Of a stretch of DNA of 64,000 bases, positions 36,192 through 47,110 are shown piece by piece; position 1 is the stretch's first letter; each line of letters begins with the position of its first letter. The notes beneath the pieces were generated by a model, which was given only the letters and a program-made list of their open reading frames with translations, was not told the DNA's origin and did not search any database. Both the position numbers and the translations under genes were made by a program. The stretch spans positions 121,559-185,558 of the forward strand of contig JAJPIL010000028.1 in assembly GCA_021324755.1 (NCBI GenBank), read 5' to 3'. The stretch is from Pseudomonadota bacterium (GTDB lineage: Bacteria; Desulfobacterota; Binatia; Binatales; Binataceae).

Positions 36192-36853
36192 AGCTACTCT
36201 CGTATGCCAAAATTTCACCACAGTGCAACTTTCTCTACCTTGCGACCGGTCGAAAACAAATCAGACAAACCGCCTCAAGTCGATAGCTCTCACATTTCAA
36301 AACGCCTTGCTATGCTTTTATGACCACCAACTGCCAAAACTTTGGGCAACCGCTGTCTGCAAATTGGGCACAGATATTATTGAAACTATGAAAAAGTAGA
36401 GGAGCTCGGTTTGCAAACCGATGAAAGCCCTGGGAGCGCGCCTGATCGGCGCGAAACGCAAGATTGCGGCTTCGAAGTTTATTTAGGCCCTGCGACTGCC
36501 CAGAATGTCAGCACTAATTAAACGTCCGACCTAGTCAGGCGCGATTGGCGAGGTGGGACGCTCGGCTCGACTATTTGCGGCGCAAGCTGCCCCAAGGCTA
36601 TTAAAACCCGTGCAAAAAACCCAAATTTCGATTCGAACCGGCTTTTTTCAGCAGACGCTAAAAAACCGTTAAGTGGTAGGCATTTTTTATGCTAGGCGTG
36701 TTATAAGTTTGGAAAACTGAAACCTTACGCAAACACGTTTTAAGTGTTGCGGCTGGGAAGCGAACTGTTAGTTATTGAGCGCAAAGCGATTGGGGTCGAA
36801 GCAAACGGCAGATTTTGCTCCAGCCCAAAGGCTCTAAGGGGGTGTTGGCTTAG
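36192..36853. promoter_or_regulatory. Urease upstream region with a 16-base palindrome
   Basis: About 660 bases with no confident gene. It contains a perfect 16-base palindrome TCGGTTTGCAAACCGA (36406-36421), a CGCGCC-N5-GGCGCG repeat (36437-36453), and an AT-rich segment at about 36650-36720 (with TTATAAG) that may hold the urease promoter. An AAGGGGGTG ribosome binding site precedes ureA. I did not find a match to the NikR operator. Confidence 0.45.
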
Positions 36854-37156
36854 ATGCATCTTACACCGCGCGAAATCGAAAAACTGATGATTTTTACGGC
36901 TGCCGAAGTAGCGCGTCGGCGGCGGGCGAGGGGTCTTAAGCTTAACTATCCAGAGGCGCTTGCCCTTATCACCGCAGAGCTGCTCGAGGGGATTCGCGAC
37001 GGAAGATCGGTCTCGGAGCTGATGGAATTCGGCCAGACGATTCTTAAGCGCGAAGACGTAATGGAAGGAGTGCCAGAGATGCTGACAGAGGTGCAGGTCG
37101 AAGGGACGTTCCCCGACGGCACGAAGTTGCTCACGGTTCACCGTCCGATCCGTTAA
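36854..37156 (+). CDS. ureA: Urease subunit gamma
   Basis: The 100-residue small structural subunit of nickel urease, full length. It begins [20 protein letters not shown], contains [21 protein letters not shown] and [21 protein letters not shown], all typical. It forms the holoenzyme with UreB and UreC, hydrolysing urea to ammonia and carbamate. It heads the ureABCEFGD operon. Confidence 0.98.
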   Translation: MHLTPREIEKLMIFTAAEVARRRRARGLKLNYPEALALITAELLEGIRDGRSVSELMEFGQTILKREDVMEGVPEMLTEVQVEGTFPDGTKLLTVHRPIR

Positions 37157-37207
37157 GCTTGGGTTCTGCTAGTGAAGGGACACGGAAGAAAACAAAAAGG
37201 GCGCAAG

Positions 37208-37570
37208 ATGATTCCTGGCGAGTACATTCTGAGAGAGGAACCGATCGAAGCTAATAAGGGTCGAACCACAGTAGAGCTTGAAGTTACTAATACGGGCGAC
37301 AGACCGGTCCAGGTTGGCTCGCACTTTCACTTTTTCGAGGTGAACAGGGCGCTTCGTTTCGATCGCTCAAAAGCGTTCGGCATGCGCCTGAATATTCCGG
37401 CGGGCACCGCGGTGCGGTTCGAGCCAGGCGACACCAAAAAGGTCGTCCTAGTGCGCTTAGGTGGCGCCGCCACCGTGTATGGCCTAAACGGTCTGACTAA
37501 TGGACCCACTGCACGATCGGCGAAAGATTCGGCTCTGGAACGGGCCAAGGCGCAAGGCTTTGTGGGGTAG
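37208..37570 (+). CDS. ureB: Urease subunit beta
   Basis: From the ATG at 37208, 120 residues: [20 protein letters not shown], then [37 protein letters not shown] and [10 protein letters not shown]. An upstream in-frame start at 37172 would add 12 basic residues not seen in the family. It overlaps no neighbour; ureC starts 4 bases downstream of the stop. Confidence 0.97.
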   Translation: MIPGEYILREEPIEANKGRTTVELEVTNTGDRPVQVGSHFHFFEVNRALRFDRSKAFGMRLNIPAGTAVRFEPGDTKKVVLVRLGGAATVYGLNGLTNGPTARSAKDSALERAKAQGFVG

Positions 37571-37574
37571 TGCA

Positions 37575-39293
37575 ATGAGCCTTAAGATTTCACGTCGCCA
37601 GTACGCCGACCTTTACGGACCGACGGTTGGCGACCGAGTTCGACTGGCGGACACAGAGATTATAATCGAGGTCGAGCGGGACCTCACAGTTGCAGGCGAC
37701 GAGGCAAAGTTCGGCGGCGGCAAGGTCCTGCGCGACGGCATGGGTCAATGCTCGCACGTCACCTCTGAGCAAGGAGCGCTCGACTTGGTAATAACCAATG
37801 CTTTGATTCTCGACTACTGGGGAATCGTCAAAGCCGACATCGGAATTAGGGCGGGGAGAATCGTGGGTATCGGCAAGGCCGGCAACCCGGACATCATGGA
37901 GGGCGTGACGCCTGGAATGGTCGTCGGCGCTGGCACAGAGGTGGTGGCGGGTGAAGGCAGAATAGTCACTGCGGGTGGAATCGACACCCACATACACTTT
38001 ATTTGTCCGCAGCTTGCGCACACCGCGCTAGCGTCGGGCGTGACGACGCTCATCGGAGGCGGCACTGGCCCGGCAACCGGCACCAACGCCACCACATGCA
38101 CTCCAGGTGTATGGAATATCTATCGCATGCTCGAGGCAGCCGACGGACTGCCTGTAAACGTGGGATTTCTCGGCAAAGGAAACGCTTCGTTCGCGCAGCC
38201 GCTGCGCGAGCAAATCGAGGCTGGCGCGATCGGGCTTAAACTTCACGAGGACTGGGGCAGCACGCCCGCCGCGATAGATTGTGCTTTGTCGGTCGCGGAC
38301 GAGTACGACGTCCAAATTGCGATTCACACCGATACGCTTAACGAGGCAGGTTTCGTACAGGACACGATTCGCGCGTTCAAGGGCAGAACGATCCACACCT
38401 ACCACACCGAAGGGGCTGGCGGCGGACATGCGCCCGACATAATAGCGGTGTGCGGCGAGCCAAACTGTCTGCCGTCTTCGACCAACCCTACGATGCCTTT
38501 TACAGTCAACACGCTCGACGAACACTTGGATATGCTGATGGTGTGCCATCACCTCGACCCCAAAATTCCAGAAGATGTCGCCTTTGCCGAGTCGCGAATC
38601 AGAGCCGAAACAATCGCCGCCGAAGACATCCTCCACGATATCGGCGCGATCAGCATGATGTCCTCCGACTCGCAGGCGATGGGTCGGGTGGGCGAGGTTA
38701 TCATTCGCACGTGGCAAACCGCAGACAAAATGAAACGTCAGCGCGGGGCGCTGCCGGGCGAAAAGCCAGGAAACGACAATTTGCGCGCTCGCCGCTACGT
38801 CGCCAAATACACGATCAACCCGGCTATAACTCACGGCGTGGCACACGAAATAGGCTCAGTCGAAGTGGGCAAATTTGCCGATCTGGTGATTTGGAAGCCT
38901 GCTTTCTTCGGAGTCAAGCCAGAAATGGTCATAAAAGGCGGAATGATAGCCTGGTCCGTGATGGGCGATCCTAACGCCTCCATACCGACGCCCCAACCCG
39001 TAATCTACCGCCCCATGTTCGGGAGCTTCGGTCGTGCTTTGTACTCTACTTCCCTCACCTTCGTTTCGCGGGCTGCACTGGAAAAAGGCGTACCGGAAAA
39101 GCTCAAACTTAACAAAAAAGTAGTCGAAGTGCGTCGGTGCAGAGGTTTGAGCAAGCGCGACATGCGCAACAACGACGCTCTGCCGCACATCGAAGTCAAT
39201 CCGGAAACCTACGAAGTGCGTGCCGACGGCGAGCTTCTGACGTGCGAGCCGGCAAAGGTGTTGCCGATGGCTCAGCGATACTTTCTTTTTTGA
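37575..39293 (+). CDS. ureC: Urease subunit alpha (catalytic)
   Basis: A 572-residue catalytic subunit of normal length, starting [20 protein letters not shown]. Nickel ligands and the active site are present: HIHFICPQ, the carbamylated Lys in [38 protein letters not shown], the flap Cys/His in [10 protein letters not shown], and the Asp region [12 protein letters not shown]. An in-frame ATG at 37500 lies inside ureB and is unlikely. It needs UreD, UreF, UreG and UreE for nickel insertion, all encoded downstream. Confidence 0.99.
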   Translation: MSLKISRRQYADLYGPTVGDRVRLADTEIIIEVERDLTVAGDEAKFGGGKVLRDGMGQCSHVTSEQGALDLVITNALILDYWGIVKADIGIRAGRIVGIGKAGNPDIMEGVTPGMVVGAGTEVVAGEGRIVTAGGIDTHIHFICPQLAHTALASGVTTLIGGGTGPATGTNATTCTPGVWNIYRMLEAADGLPVNVGFLGKGNASFAQPLREQIEAGAIGLKLHEDWGSTPAAIDCALSVADEYDVQIAIHTDTLNEAGFVQDTIRAFKGRTIHTYHTEGAGGGHAPDIIAVCGEPNCLPSSTNPTMPFTVNTLDEHLDMLMVCHHLDPKIPEDVAFAESRIRAETIAAEDILHDIGAISMMSSDSQAMGRVGEVIIRTWQTADKMKRQRGALPGEKPGNDNLRARRYVAKYTINPAITHGVAHEIGSVEVGKFADLVIWKPAFFGVKPEMVIKGGMIAWSVMGDPNASIPTPQPVIYRPMFGSFGRALYSTSLTFVSRAALEKGVPEKLKLNKKVVEVRRCRGLSKRDMRNNDALPHIEVNPETYEVRADGELLTCEPAKVLPMAQRYFLF

Positions 39294-39319
39294 GGACGCG
39301 ATAGTTAAGCGACACTTCG

Positions 39320-39775
39320 ATGCTGATCGTCAGCGAAACGCTGTGTCCGCAACCTAAAGCCGAAGAGCTTCGCAACAAAGAACGCGATAAGCTTACCCTT
39401 ACCTGGGAGCAGCGAAGATGGCTTCGGGGGCGTTTCATAACCGCTTCGGGCCGGGAGATCGCCTTGGCCCTACCGACCGGAACAAAGCTTAAGCCTGGGG
39501 AAATTATCGTGCTCGGGCCCGATTATTTTATCGAAATCGAAGCCGCCCTCGAAAAAGTGATCGTCGTGGACGTGCCAGAAAGGGAGATGGCGTTGCGTGT
39601 CGCCTACGAGGTGGGAAATCGCCACTTTCCGCTGGCTTCGAACGCGACGGAAATTTTGGTTCCCGACGACCCGGCGATGAGGAATTTGATGGAACGCTTG
39701 GGCATGACCCTACGAGTCGAGCTGCGCCCGTTCGATCCCATAACGACCGGCAAGTTGCAAGGCCATGACCATTGA
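39320..39775 (+). CDS. ureE: Urease accessory protein UreE (nickel metallochaperone)
   Basis: A 151-residue nickel carrier. The N-terminal peptide-binding domain (LTLTWEQRRWLRGRFITASG, ALPTGTKLKPGEIIVLG) is followed by the metal-binding domain with VAYEVGNRHFPLAS and the family-typical DDPAMRNLMERLGMTLRVELRPFDP. The C-terminus lacks the His-rich tail of some relatives. It overlaps ureF by 11 bases. Confidence 0.93.
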   Translation: MLIVSETLCPQPKAEELRNKERDKLTLTWEQRRWLRGRFITASGREIALALPTGTKLKPGEIIVLGPDYFIEIEAALEKVIVVDVPEREMALRVAYEVGNRHFPLASNATEILVPDDPAMRNLMERLGMTLRVELRPFDPITTGKLQGHDH

Positions 39776-40454
39776 ATCGTTCCTAAGCCTGTTACAGTTT
39801 AGCGACGGCCTTTTTCCAACCGGCGCCTACGCGCACTCGATGGGTCTTGAATGGTACGTGCAAGCCGGTACGTTGAAGAACGCGCAAGAGGCGAGAGAAC
39901 TGGTTGCAGGGTACCTTGAGACGACCGTAAAACCGACGGACGCGGTGATGATGCTCGGGGCGCGGCAGTCCGCGGAAAGCAACAATCTTAAAGCGTTACT
40001 TGAACTTGATTTGAGACTGGATGCGATGAAGGCAGCGGCGGAGCAGCGCGAGGCCAGCCAACAAATAGGGCGGCAGATAGCTCGCGTGGCTGCGGCGCTG
40101 TGCCGCGCGCCGATCATACAGCGGTACTTCGAAAGTATCGCCTCAGGCGTGACGCCAGGGCATCAGGCTATAGCCTTTGGCGTCGTCGGTGCGGCACTGG
40201 GATGGGAGCCGCTTCGGGCAACGGAGGCTTATCTGTACACGTCGGCGGTGACGATGGTAAGCGCTGCGGTCAAGCTGATCCCGCTCGGGCAGCTCGAGGG
40301 ACAGCAGATCCTGTGGTCGCTTCACGGGCTCATCGCAGACTTAGCCAACAAGGTTATGGACGCGCGTCCTGAGGACGCCTGGAGTTTTAACCCCGGGCTT
40401 GAAATCGCTTCGATGCGACACGCGAAACTTGAAGCGAGGCTTTTCAGATCATGA
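39765..40454 (+). CDS. ureF: Urease accessory protein UreF
   Basis: A 229-residue all-helical accessory protein that activates UreG within the UreDFG complex. Typical segments are [24 protein letters not shown] near the start, [18 protein letters not shown], and the C-terminal [23 protein letters not shown]. It overlaps ureE and, by 4 bases, ureG (ATGA). Confidence 0.95.
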   Translation: MTIESFLSLLQFSDGLFPTGAYAHSMGLEWYVQAGTLKNAQEARELVAGYLETTVKPTDAVMMLGARQSAESNNLKALLELDLRLDAMKAAAEQREASQQIGRQIARVAAALCRAPIIQRYFESIASGVTPGHQAIAFGVVGAALGWEPLRATEAYLYTSAVTMVSAAVKLIPLGQLEGQQILWSLHGLIADLANKVMDARPEDAWSFNPGLEIASMRHAKLEARLFRS

Positions 40455-41065
40455 CGCCAACAAGGCCACTTAGAATCGGTATCGGCGGACCGGTTGGGGC
40501 AGGCAAGACCGCCTTGGTCGAGGCGTTGTGCACGCGCCTTCGCTCAGGGTACGAGCTTGCGGTAATCACAAACGATATTTATACGCGCGAGGATGCGGAG
40601 TTCTTGACCCGCCGCGGCGTGCTTCCACCGGAGAGAATACTGGGCGTGGAAACCGGAGGATGTCCGCACACGGCAATACGAGAGGACGCGTCGGTCAACC
40701 TTGCGGCCGTCGATCTTTTAACCAGCCGTTTCCCGAACCTGGATATTTTGTTCATCGAGTCTGGGGGTGACAATTTGGCCGCTAGTTTTAGCCCGGAACT
40801 GGTCGACGCGACGATCTACGTGATAGACGTAGCCGAAGGCGAAAAAATCCCCAGAAAAGGAGGGCCGGGGATAACGAAGTCGGGGTTGCTTGTCATCAAC
40901 AAAATCGACTTAGCGCCCTATGTGGGAGCAGACTTGTCGGTGATGGAACGCGACGCCACGCGGATGCGCCAAGGGCGCCCGTTTGTTTTCACCAACCTTC
41001 GCGACGGTACAGGCGTTGACACGATCATCCAGTGGATCCGGCGCGAACTCCTTTTCGAGCCTTGA
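40451..41065 (+). CDS. ureG: Urease accessory GTPase UreG
   Basis: A 204-residue SIMIBI-class GTPase that powers nickel delivery. P-loop [29 protein letters not shown], the metal-binding Cys-Pro-His [32 protein letters not shown], and the guanine-specificity [10 protein letters not shown] are all intact. It overlaps the downstream ureD coding region. Confidence 0.98.
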   Translation: MTPTRPLRIGIGGPVGAGKTALVEALCTRLRSGYELAVITNDIYTREDAEFLTRRGVLPPERILGVETGGCPHTAIREDASVNLAAVDLLTSRFPNLDILFIESGGDNLAASFSPELVDATIYVIDVAEGEKIPRKGGPGITKSGLLVINKIDLAPYVGADLSVMERDATRMRQGRPFVFTNLRDGTGVDTIIQWIRRELLFEP

Positions 41066-41897
41066 GCGGATAGGGCGCGACGGCTTTCTGCACCTGCGCT
41101 TTGCGCGAACAGGCCAGGGAACCGTGCTTTGCGCAAGCCGCTTTACGCACCCATTGCGAGTGCAGGATATAGGTCCGACGCTTGATGGCGTCGCGTATGC
41201 GATGCTGCTCAATCCTGCCGGCGGTCTTGTCGGCGGCGATCGACTCTCGACAACCATCGTGCTCGAGCCCGGAGCGCATGCCTGCTGCACCACCGCTTCC
41301 GCAACCAAGGTCTACCGCACCTTGGGGCAAGCGGCTGTGTGCGAGACGAAAACTCGTCTAGCTCGAGAGGCTATTTTGGAATACGTTCCCGACCACGTCA
41401 TTCCGCACGCCGGGGCGTTTCTGCGCCAAAGTCTGGAAGTCGAGATGGAGGAGCGAAGCCGCGCTATAATCGCCGAAAGCTACGCGACCGGACGAATCGC
41501 GCGCGGCGAACGGCTGCAATTTAAAGAAGTCGACAGTTCCACGCGCGTGACCGTATGTGGCAAAGAGATTTTCTTTAGCCGAAGCAGGCTTACACCCCAG
41601 ACTATCGATCTTGACGCACCCGGCCGTCTAGAAGGCTTCAACTACCTTGGAACGTTGCTGATTGTCGCCGAAGACAGAAAAAAACAAGACTGGCAGTGCT
41701 TGTGCGACGGAATTGAAAGGCATCTTTCTGCATACGCTCAGGTCAGAGGCGGCACCAGCATACTTGCCTACGGCGGCTGTGTCGCCCGCTTCCTGACGTC
41801 GACGGCGCACGAGCTCGCCCAGTTGACTTACGACTTATGGATGCTCGCCCGTAGAGAACTGCTCGGTCTTGCCGAGTTTAACCCGCGCAAGTACTGA
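41016..41897 (+). CDS. ureD: Urease accessory protein UreD
   Basis: Urease maturation scaffold of about 290 residues. It has [43 protein letters not shown] (given here in parts as a family hallmark), [10 protein letters not shown], and [17 protein letters not shown]. The start is uncertain: no ATG is in frame. TTG at 41016 is used here and TTG at 40983 is an alternative; both lie inside ureG, so the two genes overlap by about 50-80 bases. Its place at the end of the operon (ABCEFGD) recalls Gram-positive ure operons and not the ureD-first order common in proteobacteria. Confidence 0.9.
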   Translation: MTRSSSGSGANSFSSLERIGRDGFLHLRFARTGQGTVLCASRFTHPLRVQDIGPTLDGVAYAMLLNPAGGLVGGDRLSTTIVLEPGAHACCTTASATKVYRTLGQAAVCETKTRLAREAILEYVPDHVIPHAGAFLRQSLEVEMEERSRAIIAESYATGRIARGERLQFKEVDSSTRVTVCGKEIFFSRSRLTPQTIDLDAPGRLEGFNYLGTLLIVAEDRKKQDWQCLCDGIERHLSAYAQVRGGTSILAYGGCVARFLTSTAHELAQLTYDLWMLARRELLGLAEFNPRKY

Positions 41898-42216
41898 AGG
41901 TCGGACCTGCAGGATAAGGCTGCAAAATAGTGGTTGCTTTTTCCAAACAACGCTTGGTACTGTGTCGTTGATTAAACGGGATTTAGCGGCAAAGGCGCGC
42001 TGTCACCTCGATAAAGTGCCTAAATGACACTTGTGATCGTTTTGTAAGGGCCGAGAGCCTGTTGCAGAGACAGACAAACACTTTAGGGCACCGTGAACGG
42101 GGACGTTGAGTCTAAATAAGGCCGATTCAAGGCTGCTGGTAGCTCAAAGCCTTAGCCAGTAGAGCTGCGACGGCATTATTCGGGACAACGCGCTATTACC
42201 TGGAAGGGGAAACATC
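41898..42216. other. Intergenic, 319 bases, no gene seen
   Basis: Separates the urease operon from the lytic transglycosylase gene. I see no strong terminator or operator. A GGAAGGGG ribosome binding site lies 7 bases before the TTG start at 42217. Confidence 0.4.
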
Positions 42217-42879
42217 TTGAGAGCGAGCAAAGCGATTGCCCTTTGCGCGATCTTCGGGCTGGTTCTCTGCCTTCACGGTTTTAGTTTCGCGCAAGGCGAT
42301 GCCGGCGAGTTCGATCAAGAATCGCTTTTTGCAGCGATCGGCTCGATGTACGGAATCGACGCTGATCTGTTGCGGGCAATTGCTCTGGTCGAGTCATCCG
42401 GGAGACCACAAGCGGTCTCGCCGGCTGGAGCTAAAGGGTTGATGCAATTAATGCCGTCAACGGCGCGCCGCTTCGGGGTGAAGGACGTGTTCGACCCGGT
42501 AGAAAATGCTCTGGGAGCGGCCAGATTTTTGTCGCACCTGCGAAGCCAGCAGCGGACTTTTTCGGGAGAGCCCGATCTGGTGAAAATACTGGCCGCATAC
42601 AACGCTGGTGAAGGCGCAGTCAAACGCTACGGCGGAGTTCCGCCCTATCGCGAGACCCGCAACTATATAAGACGCGTACTGTTGGAATACCTTTTTGGGC
42701 CTGACGAGTTGGACCCGACCTGGACCCGCGCAGTCACGAGCCAGCCCGTCGCAAAGACCGTCGGTGGCAGGGAGGAGAACGACGACGCGGCTGTGCTTAG
42801 AACACTTCAGGATATTCGCCGACAAAGAGCCCGAGAGGCAACTCACACAGAATCTTCCATGCGCTTGGATCCCCGTTAA
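42217..42879 (+). CDS. Lytic transglycosylase (SLT domain)
   Basis: A 220-residue periplasmic murein transglycosylase. It has a signal peptide ending near FSFAQG (about residue 27), then the goose-lysozyme-like SLT domain with the catalytic Glu in LRAIALVESSGRPQAVSPAGA, KGLMQLMPSTARRFGV, NALGAARFLSHL and LAAYNAGEGAVKRYGGVPPYRET. The C-terminal 50 residues are unassigned. A TTG start with a very good ribosome binding site is used. It stands alone. Confidence 0.92.
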   Translation: MRASKAIALCAIFGLVLCLHGFSFAQGDAGEFDQESLFAAIGSMYGIDADLLRAIALVESSGRPQAVSPAGAKGLMQLMPSTARRFGVKDVFDPVENALGAARFLSHLRSQQRTFSGEPDLVKILAAYNAGEGAVKRYGGVPPYRETRNYIRRVLLEYLFGPDELDPTWTRAVTSQPVAKTVGGREENDDAAVLRTLQDIRRQRAREATHTESSMRLDPR

Positions 42880-43440
42880 ATACTGAGCTAAAGCCAAACC
42901 GCGCCTGACGCGACGTTTTTAAAGGCGCAAGAGACCGCAAGCAACGGACTTATTGCGAGCGTTTCGGTACAGGAGATGCCCTCCGGGGCCACTGCACGAG
43001 CGATCCTTGCGAGGATAGCAGCGCCCGCAACTCTGTTTCCTTCGAGTCAACCTATCGGCTTCCCAAAATTTCGTTGTCCACTGCTCAAAAGGCCAAGCGA
43101 CTGATCGTTGTAAAGACTGCGATACAGTTGCAAGCCGCCCTGACAAACAAGCTAGTTCGGCAGACAAAAGCCTCACGATTGGCTAACTGTGCTTTGCCAG
43201 ATAGCGGGTTTTCTTCGCACATCGGCTTTGAAACCCCCTGCGTCGCACACTGGGTCGGCATTGCGTAGCACGACTCTGCTGGACAATCGAGTCCTTGGGC
43301 GCTTAATTGTTTTTGCTACGAATACGCCCTCGCTAGCGGTGGCAATTGCGCATTTAGGGTTAGGGCAACCTAAACTTAAGACCGGTAGAAGCAAAGTGAG
43401 ATAAACAGCAGCGCGAGGGCGCAACTTTTGGCTCGATTTT
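42880..43440. other. Intergenic, 561 bases, no gene seen
   Basis: Short open frames on both strands have no recognisable product, no good ribosome binding sites and irregular codon use. No tRNA-like cloverleaf or strong hairpin was noticed. Confidence 0.4.
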
Positions 43441-45033
43441 ATGGGACGGGCGGCTCAAAATTCGCGAATCGCCATGGCGAAAGTCAAAAGCAAAACCAAC
43501 GCACATCACACACCGGGCTTCGTCCCCGAAGAGTCTGTGGTGGATAAATTATCTCTGCCTTCAGCAAAGCCGGTAAACGTTCTCGTAGTCGGCGAGGTTA
43601 TCCTGGATCGATACGTCTGGGGCGAAGTTTCGCGCATCTCGCCGGAGGCGCCGATACCGATTCTGCACGTTCACCGGCGTGAGGAGCGAGCCGGCAATGC
43701 TGCATTCGTGATGGCGAATTTGCGCTCGCTCGGCGCCGACGTGCACGCCTTGAGCGTAATCGGGCAGGACTCCGAAGGCCGTCGCTTACAGCGCCTGTTG
43801 AAGACATGGGGAATCAACACCGACGGTATCGTCGCCTCGTCGAAGCGTCCGACGATCGTGAAGGAGCGTTTTCTCGGCTCCGTGCAGTCGGCCGGACGCG
43901 CAATTCAACAGTTGCTTCGGGTCGACAACGAGGATACTCGAACCATTCCCCCAACGCTCGAACGCGAGCTTATAAAAAAAGCTCGAGCCAAGCTCCCGAG
44001 CGTCCAGGCCGTCCTTGTCTCCGACATCAACAAAGGGCTTCTTACGCCCCAGCTGTTGCGGGCGGTCATCGAGGGCGGCCGTGAGCGGGGCATTCCTGTG
44101 GTGATCGATCCGCGACTAAGCGCAGATTACTCAATCTACCGTGGTGCGACAGTCCTTACTCCCAACCGTTTCGAGACCGAGACCGCAACCGGCGTGGCGA
44201 TGACCAACCCCGAAGCTTGGCGCAAAGCGGGGGAATTTTTGCTTGACAAGCTTGGGCTAGAGGCGTGCCTGATTACGCTCGACCGTGATGGAATGTACCT
44301 GTGTCAGCGCGAGGGTGCGGGGCTCCACATCCCGACGACGCCCCGCGAAGTTTACGACGTGACTGGCGCTGGCGACGTCGTGCTGGCCGTATTCGGCCTT
44401 ATGGTTGCGCTTAAGGAAAATTTTGTCCGGGCGGCGGCGCTTTCCAATATCGCGGCGGGAATCGAAGTAAGCCATCTCGGGGCCCACGTCATCTCGCGCG
44501 ATGAGCTCGAAGAGGGGATCAAAAGCCGGCTCGCAAGCCCGCACACGCTACAAGACCGTAAGATCGTTTCCATACCGGAGCTCAAAAGGCACCTCGAGAA
44601 GGAGCGAAGCCGGGGACACAGAATTGTGTTTACCAACGGATGCTTCGATTTGTTGCACGCCGGCCACGTCGCAAGCCTGAATTTTGCCAGGGCGCAAGGC
44701 GACTGTTTGGTAGTGGGGCTAAACAGCGATTCGAGCGTGCGGCGACTGAAAGGCGATTCAAGGCCGGTGTATTCGGCGATGGAACGGGCGCGGATGCTTG
44801 CCGCACTGGAGAGCGTCGATTACGTGGTAATATTCGATGACCTGAAAGCGGAGCGGATTATCAGAGAGGTCGAACCGGACGTTTTGGTCAAAGGCGAAGA
44901 TTACCGGGGGCAGACTGTCGACGGGGCTGAGTTCGTGTTGGCTAGAGGCGGCCAAGTAGTGTTTGCGCCACTGCTTGCCGGCCGTAGCACGAGCCAGACG
45001 ATTTCCAGTATCGTACAGCAATCGCCCAAATGA
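43441..45033 (+). CDS. hldE: Bifunctional heptose 7-phosphate kinase / heptose 1-phosphate adenylyltransferase
   Basis: A 530-residue two-domain enzyme of ADP-heptose synthesis for LPS core. The N-terminal ribokinase-type domain has [17 protein letters not shown] near residue 46, the [11 protein letters not shown] segment and the anion-hole/catalytic-base motif [13 protein letters not shown]. The C-terminal nucleotidyltransferase domain has [17 protein letters not shown] near 398 (the HxGH motif), [15 protein letters not shown], and [10 protein letters not shown]. The start could also be the ATG at 43474, as the first 40 residues are not conserved. The gene overlaps gmd's upstream region only. 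Confidence 0.96.
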   Translation: MGRAAQNSRIAMAKVKSKTNAHHTPGFVPEESVVDKLSLPSAKPVNVLVVGEVILDRYVWGEVSRISPEAPIPILHVHRREERAGNAAFVMANLRSLGADVHALSVIGQDSEGRRLQRLLKTWGINTDGIVASSKRPTIVKERFLGSVQSAGRAIQQLLRVDNEDTRTIPPTLERELIKKARAKLPSVQAVLVSDINKGLLTPQLLRAVIEGGRERGIPVVIDPRLSADYSIYRGATVLTPNRFETETATGVAMTNPEAWRKAGEFLLDKLGLEACLITLDRDGMYLCQREGAGLHIPTTPREVYDVTGAGDVVLAVFGLMVALKENFVRAAALSNIAAGIEVSHLGAHVISRDELEEGIKSRLASPHTLQDRKIVSIPELKRHLEKERSRGHRIVFTNGCFDLLHAGHVASLNFARAQGDCLVVGLNSDSSVRRLKGDSRPVYSAMERARMLAALESVDYVVIFDDLKAERIIREVEPDVLVKGEDYRGQTVDGAEFVLARGGQVVFAPLLAGRSTSQTISSIVQQSPK

Positions 45034-45098
45034 CCTTTCCGGATCCCCGGACGAAATGTACTCTCGATACCGCGTCATGCGGGCTTGGAGAAAATGGG

Positions 45099-46115
45099 AT
45101 GCCGAGGCGAGCGTTAATCACAGGGATAACTGGCCAGGACGGATCTTACCTGGCTGAGCTGCTACTGAGCAAAGGCTACGAGGTTCACGGAATCGTGCGC
45201 CGGACGTCCAGTTTTGCAACCGGCCGAATCGAACACCTGCACAAGGGTTACGACGGCGACCATCCGAATCTCAAACTCCATTACGGAGACCTTGGTGATT
45301 CTGGCTCCTTGCGTAGGGTTTTGGCGCAGGTGATGCCGGACGAGGTATATAACCTTGCTGCTCAATCTCACGTTCGGGTGTCGTTCGAGCAGCCCGAATA
45401 CACGGTTGAGGTCACCGGATTGGGCGCGTTGCGCCTGCTGGAAGCTATTAGAGACCACAACCGGCGCTTCAATACTTCAGTACGCTTCTATCAGGCCGGG
45501 TCATCCGAAATGTTCGGTCATGCAAGCGAAACCCCGCAACGAGAGACCACACCGTTTCATCCCCGAAGCCCGTACGCTTGCGCGAAAGCTTTCGCATTTT
45601 GGCAGACCGTAAATTACCGGGAAGCGTACGGTCTTTTCGCCGTAAACGGTATTTTGTTCAACCACGAATCGCCCAGGCGCGGGGAAAACTTCGTCACTCG
45701 CAAGATTACTCGTGGCCTGACTCGGATCAAGGTCGGGCTGCAAAAGCGCCTGACACTAGGGAACCTGGATGCTCGGCGCGATTGGGGGTTTGCGGGCGAT
45801 TACGTGGAAGCGATGTGGTTGATGATGCAGCAGGAGAAGCCCGACGACTTCGTGATTGCGACCGGGGAAACCCACTCGGTGAGAGAGTTTCTAGAATTGG
45901 CCAGCGAACGGTTGAAACTCGACTGGCGAAAATACGTGGACTTCGATCCAAGGCTTACTCGACCTAGCGAAGTGAACGAGCTTTGCGGCGATGCGAGCAA
46001 GGCAAGGCAAATCCTCAAGTGGAAGCCGAAGGTCAATTTTCAACAATTGGTTGAGATGATGGTCGATGCGGACCTCGAGTTGGCGCAACAGGAGCTGAAG
46101 GCTAAGACACGCTGA
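45099..46115 (+). CDS. gmd: GDP-mannose 4,6-dehydratase
   Basis: An extended short-chain dehydrogenase of 338 residues that makes GDP-4-keto-6-deoxymannose, the precursor of GDP-fucose, rhamnose or perosamine. It has the NADP motif [64 protein letters not shown] (the YxxxK pair), [18 protein letters not shown] and [17 protein letters not shown]. The start at 45099 has GGAGAAAA in front; longer reading from 45030 is unlikely. The next enzyme of the pathway is not in the window. Confidence 0.96.
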   Translation: MPRRALITGITGQDGSYLAELLLSKGYEVHGIVRRTSSFATGRIEHLHKGYDGDHPNLKLHYGDLGDSGSLRRVLAQVMPDEVYNLAAQSHVRVSFEQPEYTVEVTGLGALRLLEAIRDHNRRFNTSVRFYQAGSSEMFGHASETPQRETTPFHPRSPYACAKAFAFWQTVNYREAYGLFAVNGILFNHESPRRGENFVTRKITRGLTRIKVGLQKRLTLGNLDARRDWGFAGDYVEAMWLMMQQEKPDDFVIATGETHSVREFLELASERLKLDWRKYVDFDPRLTRPSEVNELCGDASKARQILKWKPKVNFQQLVEMMVDADLELAQQELKAKTR

Positions 46116-46277
46116 GACCGCATAGCCGGTAGTCGCACCTAGAAGCTTGTTCAGTATAGCTTACAGCTTAAAAAACGAGCTTTTCACTGCGAAGGCTTTG
46201 CTATAGCGCGCTACTTGCGTAAAATCACCTCACAGTCGCCATTTCAGGGCCACCATCGAAGTTGGGAGAAAAGCCAT

Positions 46278-46640
46278 ATGAACCGGCCACGACCACCGGT
46301 ACATGTCGAACCGAAAGGATGGGGCAGGGAAATATGGATTGCCAATAATGAGCTCTATTGCGGCAAAATCCTCGAAATCCGTAAGGGCAAACGCTGCTCG
46401 CTTCACTATCACGTACTTAAAACGGAAACCTTTTATCTGCGCAGTGGACGCCTCAAGCTCAGGATAAAGGAACGGCCAGAGTCCGAGGTAATAGAAGAAT
46501 TCGAGATGCTGCCGGGCGACTGCATGGACGTCCGGCCAGGGCTCGTCCATCAGATGGAAGCGCTGGAAGACTCGGAGCTTTACGAGTTTTCGACCCAGCA
46601 TTTTGAGAGCGATTCGTATCGCTTGGTGCGAGGCGACTAG
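46278..46640 (+). CDS. Small cupin-domain protein
   Basis: A 120-residue single-domain cupin. It starts VHVEPKGWGREIWIANNE and shows motif 1 RCSLHYHVLKTETFYLRSG (metal-binding His and Glu) and motif 2 PGDCMDVRPGLVHQMEAL. It resembles the C-terminal cupin of type II mannose-6-phosphate isomerases (the WGRE segment is typical), but has no partner domain, so it may bind or isomerise a sugar phosphate. GGGAGAAA precedes the ATG. It follows gmd, which suggests a link to GDP-mannose-type sugars. Function is uncertain. Confidence 0.75.
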   Translation: MNRPRPPVHVEPKGWGREIWIANNELYCGKILEIRKGKRCSLHYHVLKTETFYLRSGRLKLRIKERPESEVIEEFEMLPGDCMDVRPGLVHQMEALEDSELYEFSTQHFESDSYRLVRGD

Positions 46641-47110
46641 CCAAAGCTTGGCGGCGTTCGCCAACAACTTGAGCATTAAGGGTAGTTGGTTGGCCTTGAG
46701 CTAAGTGCGGAGAGAGTGACCGACGCATTAGAGAAGTGCCGCTAACCTCGTTGAATCTGAGTCGCAGGCCGCTACTACCCGTGCAGTTCGTCTCCAGCCC
46801 ACCTTAGCCGCGCTAAACTCAATTCTTAAAGAGGTACTTTGCTGGCATCGAGAAGTTATGTCCTCATCTCGCTTGCCGCGCCACCTTCGCTTTTTCTGCT
46901 ACTTTTGCCTCCGTATTGCGGCATGCGCATTGTCGCAAGCGTTTTAAACCTATTGACGCGGCTCCTCCGCTATGTCGGACCTGGCTAGGCGCAAATATCA
47001 GCGTAGGACTTGCTTTTTCTTGACGTACACGCTGATATTGAGAAGACTGACTTGTCGGTCAGGATTCGGCAAAAAGTGAAATTAGCCTTAGTGCCGCCGA
47101 GGAGAACGTG
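46641..47110. promoter_or_regulatory. Intergenic region with two inverted repeats before yjbQ-like gene
   Basis: About 470 bases without a gene. Close to the next start lie two operator-like palindromes: AATATCAGCGT (46994-47004) with its perfect complement ACGCTGATATT (47029-47039) across a 24-base spacer, and CTGAC-N6-GTCAG (47047-47062), which has the size and look of a TetR-family site. The AGGAGA ribosome binding site follows. Confidence 0.55.

Noticed and set aside
36411..36521. 36-residue frame with TTG start and GAGGAG upstream
   Set aside because: No recognisable product and it overlaps the palindrome; coding cannot be supported.
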